Origin: Boswellia sacra
Taxonomy: Eukaryota > Streptophyta > Magnoliopsida > Sapindales > Burseraceae
Length of the DNA: 64,000 nucleotides
Direction of reading: 5' to 3'
Assembly (NCBI GenBank): GCA_013180625.2
Contig: SNVD02005031.1
Coordinates: 1 to 64,000 of the forward strand
The stretch's first letter is position 1; every line of letters begins with the position of its first letter. Made by a program: the position numbers and the translations under genes. Shown in pieces: positions 61,201 through 64,000 of this stretch. The notes below the pieces were generated by a model. It was not told where the DNA came from, did no database searches, and was given only the letters and a program-made list of their open reading frames with translations.

Positions 61201-61910
61201 TTTTTTTTATTAATTTAATAATTTAAAAGAAAACCTTAAACATGAATTGCTAAATATATTTAATTTTCAAAGAGAAAATGGCGTAAGTACATGTAAGCAA
61301 AAAAAAAAAAATCTAACACCTCCAATCTAAATAGAAATACTATTAAATTAAGGTTTTAAAAGCAAGAATTTTATTCATATAATATATATAAGTGGATTTA
61401 TAATTTAATACTCAATTGAACCATCAATCAGACAAAAATATATAAAAAAGTTATATTAAATGTTGATAAAACATAATCATATATGTAGATTAATGCTCAG
61501 CCCTCTATCGTAAATGCAGAAGAAGAGCATTTACATGCTGAACTGGTAGATCAACAGAAAGTTAGTAGGTCTCATTTTTAGAGTCTATTATAAACCATCA
61601 CATTTCATTTTCTGATATGATGTTTCTTTGGCGCTTTTCCAGGCACTCTTGATGGTTAAAAAGAACATTTTCATTTTGTGAGGACTATCAAAAACAGTTC
61701 TTATGGTGGTGGTTCATTTTTGGAATGGGAGGTGTCGGAAAGACAATAATATTTATTAATTTTTTTCAATTTATTTAAAAAATCATAATATTCAAACGTA
61801 TTTTCGATATCCCACTGAGCAATTATTTATACATAATTATCATAGATGAAGCTTAAGCAATCAGCTTAGAAATGAGATTATATGGCCTAACAGGGGAGGT
61901 AAAATGTCAA
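61201..61910. other. Intergenic with a resistance-gene scrap
   Basis: AT-rich. The only recognisable item is the P-loop-like sequence at 61713-61762. Confidence 0.45.
61713..61762 (+). pseudogene. NB-ARC P-loop-like remnant (NBS-LRR gene)
   Basis: One frame reads FIFGMGGVGKTIIFINF, containing GMGGVGKT, the exact kinase-1a/P-loop consensus of plant NBS-LRR proteins, preceded and followed by hydrophobic residues as in that family. No further NB-ARC motif could be confirmed: stops follow within about 20 codons, and a gag-only LTR element begins about 150 bp downstream. A chance match is unlikely but cannot be excluded. Confidence 0.4.
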
Positions 61911-62766
61911 CCTAAGCGTAGAAAATTATACCTCAAGTTTGGAATGAGTCAACAGATCTCATCTCCATTGCTTAAACAATGGCCTAATGAACACAACAGC
62001 ATCTTTGGATCAATACAGCTCCACCAGATAGGGGGGACGAATACTACAAAGGCACTCTGATGCCAAAGTCAGGTCCTGAATTTTGTAGAGATAATCAAGG
62101 GTTAGATAATTAAAACAAAACTAAATCAAAGCAATAATCTAGAATCAAGCTGAAAATAAATAAAGGATTGAAGAAGAAGAAGGTTAGGAGACCTACAAGA
62201 GAGTTTTTTTTTTTTTTTTGACATATTGGCATGTCCTTGGTTGAATCCCCTTAGAGAAATGATTGCTCATTCCTATTTATCATGAATCACCTCCATTCCT
62301 CTGCCTAAGGTTCCCCTCGAGCTCCCCCTTTACTTGTGGCGTCTCACCATTCTTGGATTGCTTCCAATAACATCAATTTCCTCTTTTGGCTTCTTCTTCT
62401 TGTAAATTATGCCCCCAACTTGCAGTGACGTTTCCAGACCCTATTCTCCTTATTATCCACTATATAAAGTTCTGCCTTTCTTTTTTCCCTACTACCTATG
62501 ATTTTCCTTTTGGTTTCTTCACCTTTTCCTCTTTGAGATTTGGATCAACCAACTACTTCCTTCACTCTTATGTGAAGGGCTCAATTGCCTTAATAAATGC
62601 TTACAGACTTTACCTCTCCTTTTGACTTTCCTCGACAAAAAGGAGTAATGGCTAGGCAGGTTGGGCTTAAAGAAAAAGGCTCACTTCAACACAAAAAGGA
62701 TTCCTAGAAAAGTCTGGTTATGGGTTGTATTAGGCTTGGACTTGTAAGACAATTCTTTCTCCTTCA
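61911..62766 (-). repeat. 3' LTR of the second gag-only element
   Basis: Matches the other two LTRs through blocks such as CCTAATGAACACAACA, CACCTTTGGATCAA-like, GCACTC(C/T)(T/G)ATGCCAAAGTCAGGTC and GAATTTTGTA. The left limit is approximate. Confidence 0.75.
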
Positions 62767-63069
62767 GTTGCCACCATTTTTTGGATACAGGCCTAATTGT
62801 GCCAAAGTCTTCTATGGAAAAAATCAATCTTTTTGCCTCCTAATCCGTTGTGCACTTGAGCCATCTCTAACCCATCTTGTTTTCGTAATTTATCCCTATA
62901 GTACATCAAGATGCCCCACACTAGGATTGGGGTTTCAGATATGGCCCTGCTTGAGATAGAGAGCAGTTTGTTAGTTTTCAAAGTGATTTTCCTATACTCT
63001 AATTGCTTTGTAAGATTTGCCCTAGTTTTCGATCCTTTGTTTAGCCCCATTTTTTTTTTTCAATTTGCT

Positions 63070-63700
63070 CCTTCTATACTCTAGTGCTTGGGCCGTATCT
63101 AGGGTGCCCCTTGATTTGAACAACTCTATAATTTGTCTCCTTTCTTCCCAAATGCCTTAGACATATTGGAGGTCCCTTTTGATTTGGGCATTTTATATTC
63201 TAATCCCCTCTGTTCCCAAATGTTTGACCTAACCAAGGTCAACTTTGATTTGGGCACTCAATATTCTAATCACTCTTTTTTTCAATTGCTTTGGACTTGA
63301 CCAAGGTCCGCTTTGATTTGGACATTGAATATTCTGATTCCCTTTGATCCCAAATGCTATGGAATCGACAAGAACCCCTTGATTTAGGCACTCGGATCCC
63401 AAATGCCTTAGAGCCAACAAAGGACCCTTGACTTGAGCACTCAATATTCCGATCTCTCTTGTTCCTATCCTCTGGATCTTATAGAGACCCTTTGATTTAG
63501 GCACTCATACCCCAAATGCCTTGGACCTGATAGGGACCCATTAATTTGGATATTTAGAACCCCAAATGCCTTGAACCTAATAGAGCCTCTTGATTTGGGC
63601 ACCAGACCCTAAATGCCTTGATACTGACAAGAATTCCTTGATTTAGGCACTTAGAACCCCAAATACGTTAGTCCCAATAGGAACCCCTTAGGTTGGGCAT
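63070..63700 (-). repeat. Degenerate tandem array, second copy
   Basis: Same ~55-60-bp unit as at 41480-42470 (CCAAATGCCTTGGACCTGA..GGGACC..TTGATTTGGGCACT), with fewer units. Confidence 0.82.
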
Positions 63701-64000
63701 ACAGTCAACAGTAAAGAAATAATTAATTAGCAAATATTTTAAATAATTTCAGACAATTTTTGCATACAAAAACATTATTTCATTCCTTTTATTCCCTTTG
63801 GGCCTATTTCAACCATATAGGTTTCAAATTATGAGCGTACAAAAGGTTCTACCCACAATGCTAGATTACAATCATACAAGAAGCTTCATAGGTGACTCCC
63901 CCAAGGCATAATACATACATCCCTATATTAAGCATGGTATTTTATAAGATGAAGAACGTCCTAAGGTTTAGGAATTTGCTTACAGTCTAACATGACTAAA

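Larger units (their letters stand above)
61911..64000 (-). mobile_element. Second copy of the gag-only LTR element, cut by the window end
   Basis: Collinear with 40238-42745: LTR (about 61911-62766), purine tract on the minus strand (AAAAATGGTGGCAAC), repeat array (about 63070-63700) and the unique segment up to 64000. Same orientation as the first copy, whose gag lies further right, so gag is expected beyond the window. It is visibly diverged from the first copy. Confidence 0.8.

Noticed and set aside
62386..62959. Two 79-codon plus-strand frames
   Set aside because: Inside an LTR of a minus-strand element, and not conserved as frames in the other two LTR copies.

Overview
The window is nuclear DNA of a eudicot plant. 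It is AT-rich, carries plant-type introns (GT..AG, T-rich), and contains only plant repeat families: Ty1/copia of several lineages, Ty3/gypsy of the Athila type, TRIM, CACTA, hAT and Mutator-like MITEs. The species cannot be named from sequence alone. No intact cellular gene was found. What is present is two broken host genes, a gene copy carried inside a retrotransposon, and nested mobile elements whose edges can mostly be fixed by target-site duplications (TSDs).

Layout. 1-3047: intergenic, with a small MITE. 3048-4401: four exons encoding the signal peptide and first ~237 residues of an uncharacterised plant secreted/membrane protein, cut off by a minus-strand Ty1/copia element (4430-9774) sitting in what would be its fourth intron. 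The copia pol is interrupted at 5452-5489 by a 38-bp perfect palindrome identical to the Nextera mate-pair junction adapter, which is an assembly artefact. 9775-14820: intergenic, with a hAT-type MITE (10658-11173, 8-bp TSD), a gypsy gag scrap (11738-11869) and a long-armed fold-back element (13388-13788).

14821-39706: a terpene synthase pseudogene whose third exon is split by a SIRE-like copia element (14873-37470, TSD ATGTT, with 833- and 888-bp LTRs). The SIRE 3' (env-like) region was hit twice more: by a full Athila-type gypsy element (22567-33631, TSD ACAAC) and by a 1.7-kb solo LTR (33794-35509, TSD AAAGG). Between its integrase and 3' LTR, the Athila element carries an intron-free, decayed copy of a LONELY GUY (LOG) cytokinin-activation gene (30558-31209). 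The downstream terpene synthase exons run from 37471 to 39706.

39739-46729: two MITEs, then a minus-strand LTR element of about 5.1 kb with gag but no pol (40238-45359) and an internal array of ~55-60-bp repeats. A second copy of the same family, in the same orientation, enters at about 61911 and runs off the window end. 46735-52295: a plus-strand Ty1/copia element (TSD GTTAT) with a TRIM element (47335-48036, TSD TTAAA) inserted in its gag. 52301-58374: AT-rich intergenic DNA with a MITE, tandem and dispersed duplications and microsatellites. 58375-61200: a non-autonomous CACTA element. 61713-61762: a short NB-ARC P-loop-like remnant.

Order of events that can be read: terpene synthase gene, then SIRE insertion, then Athila and solo-LTR insertions; separately, copia and then TRIM. 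Coding regions of all elements carry nonsense codons, many of the CAA/CAG to TAA/TAG and TGG to TAG/TGA kind expected from deamination of methylated cytosine.
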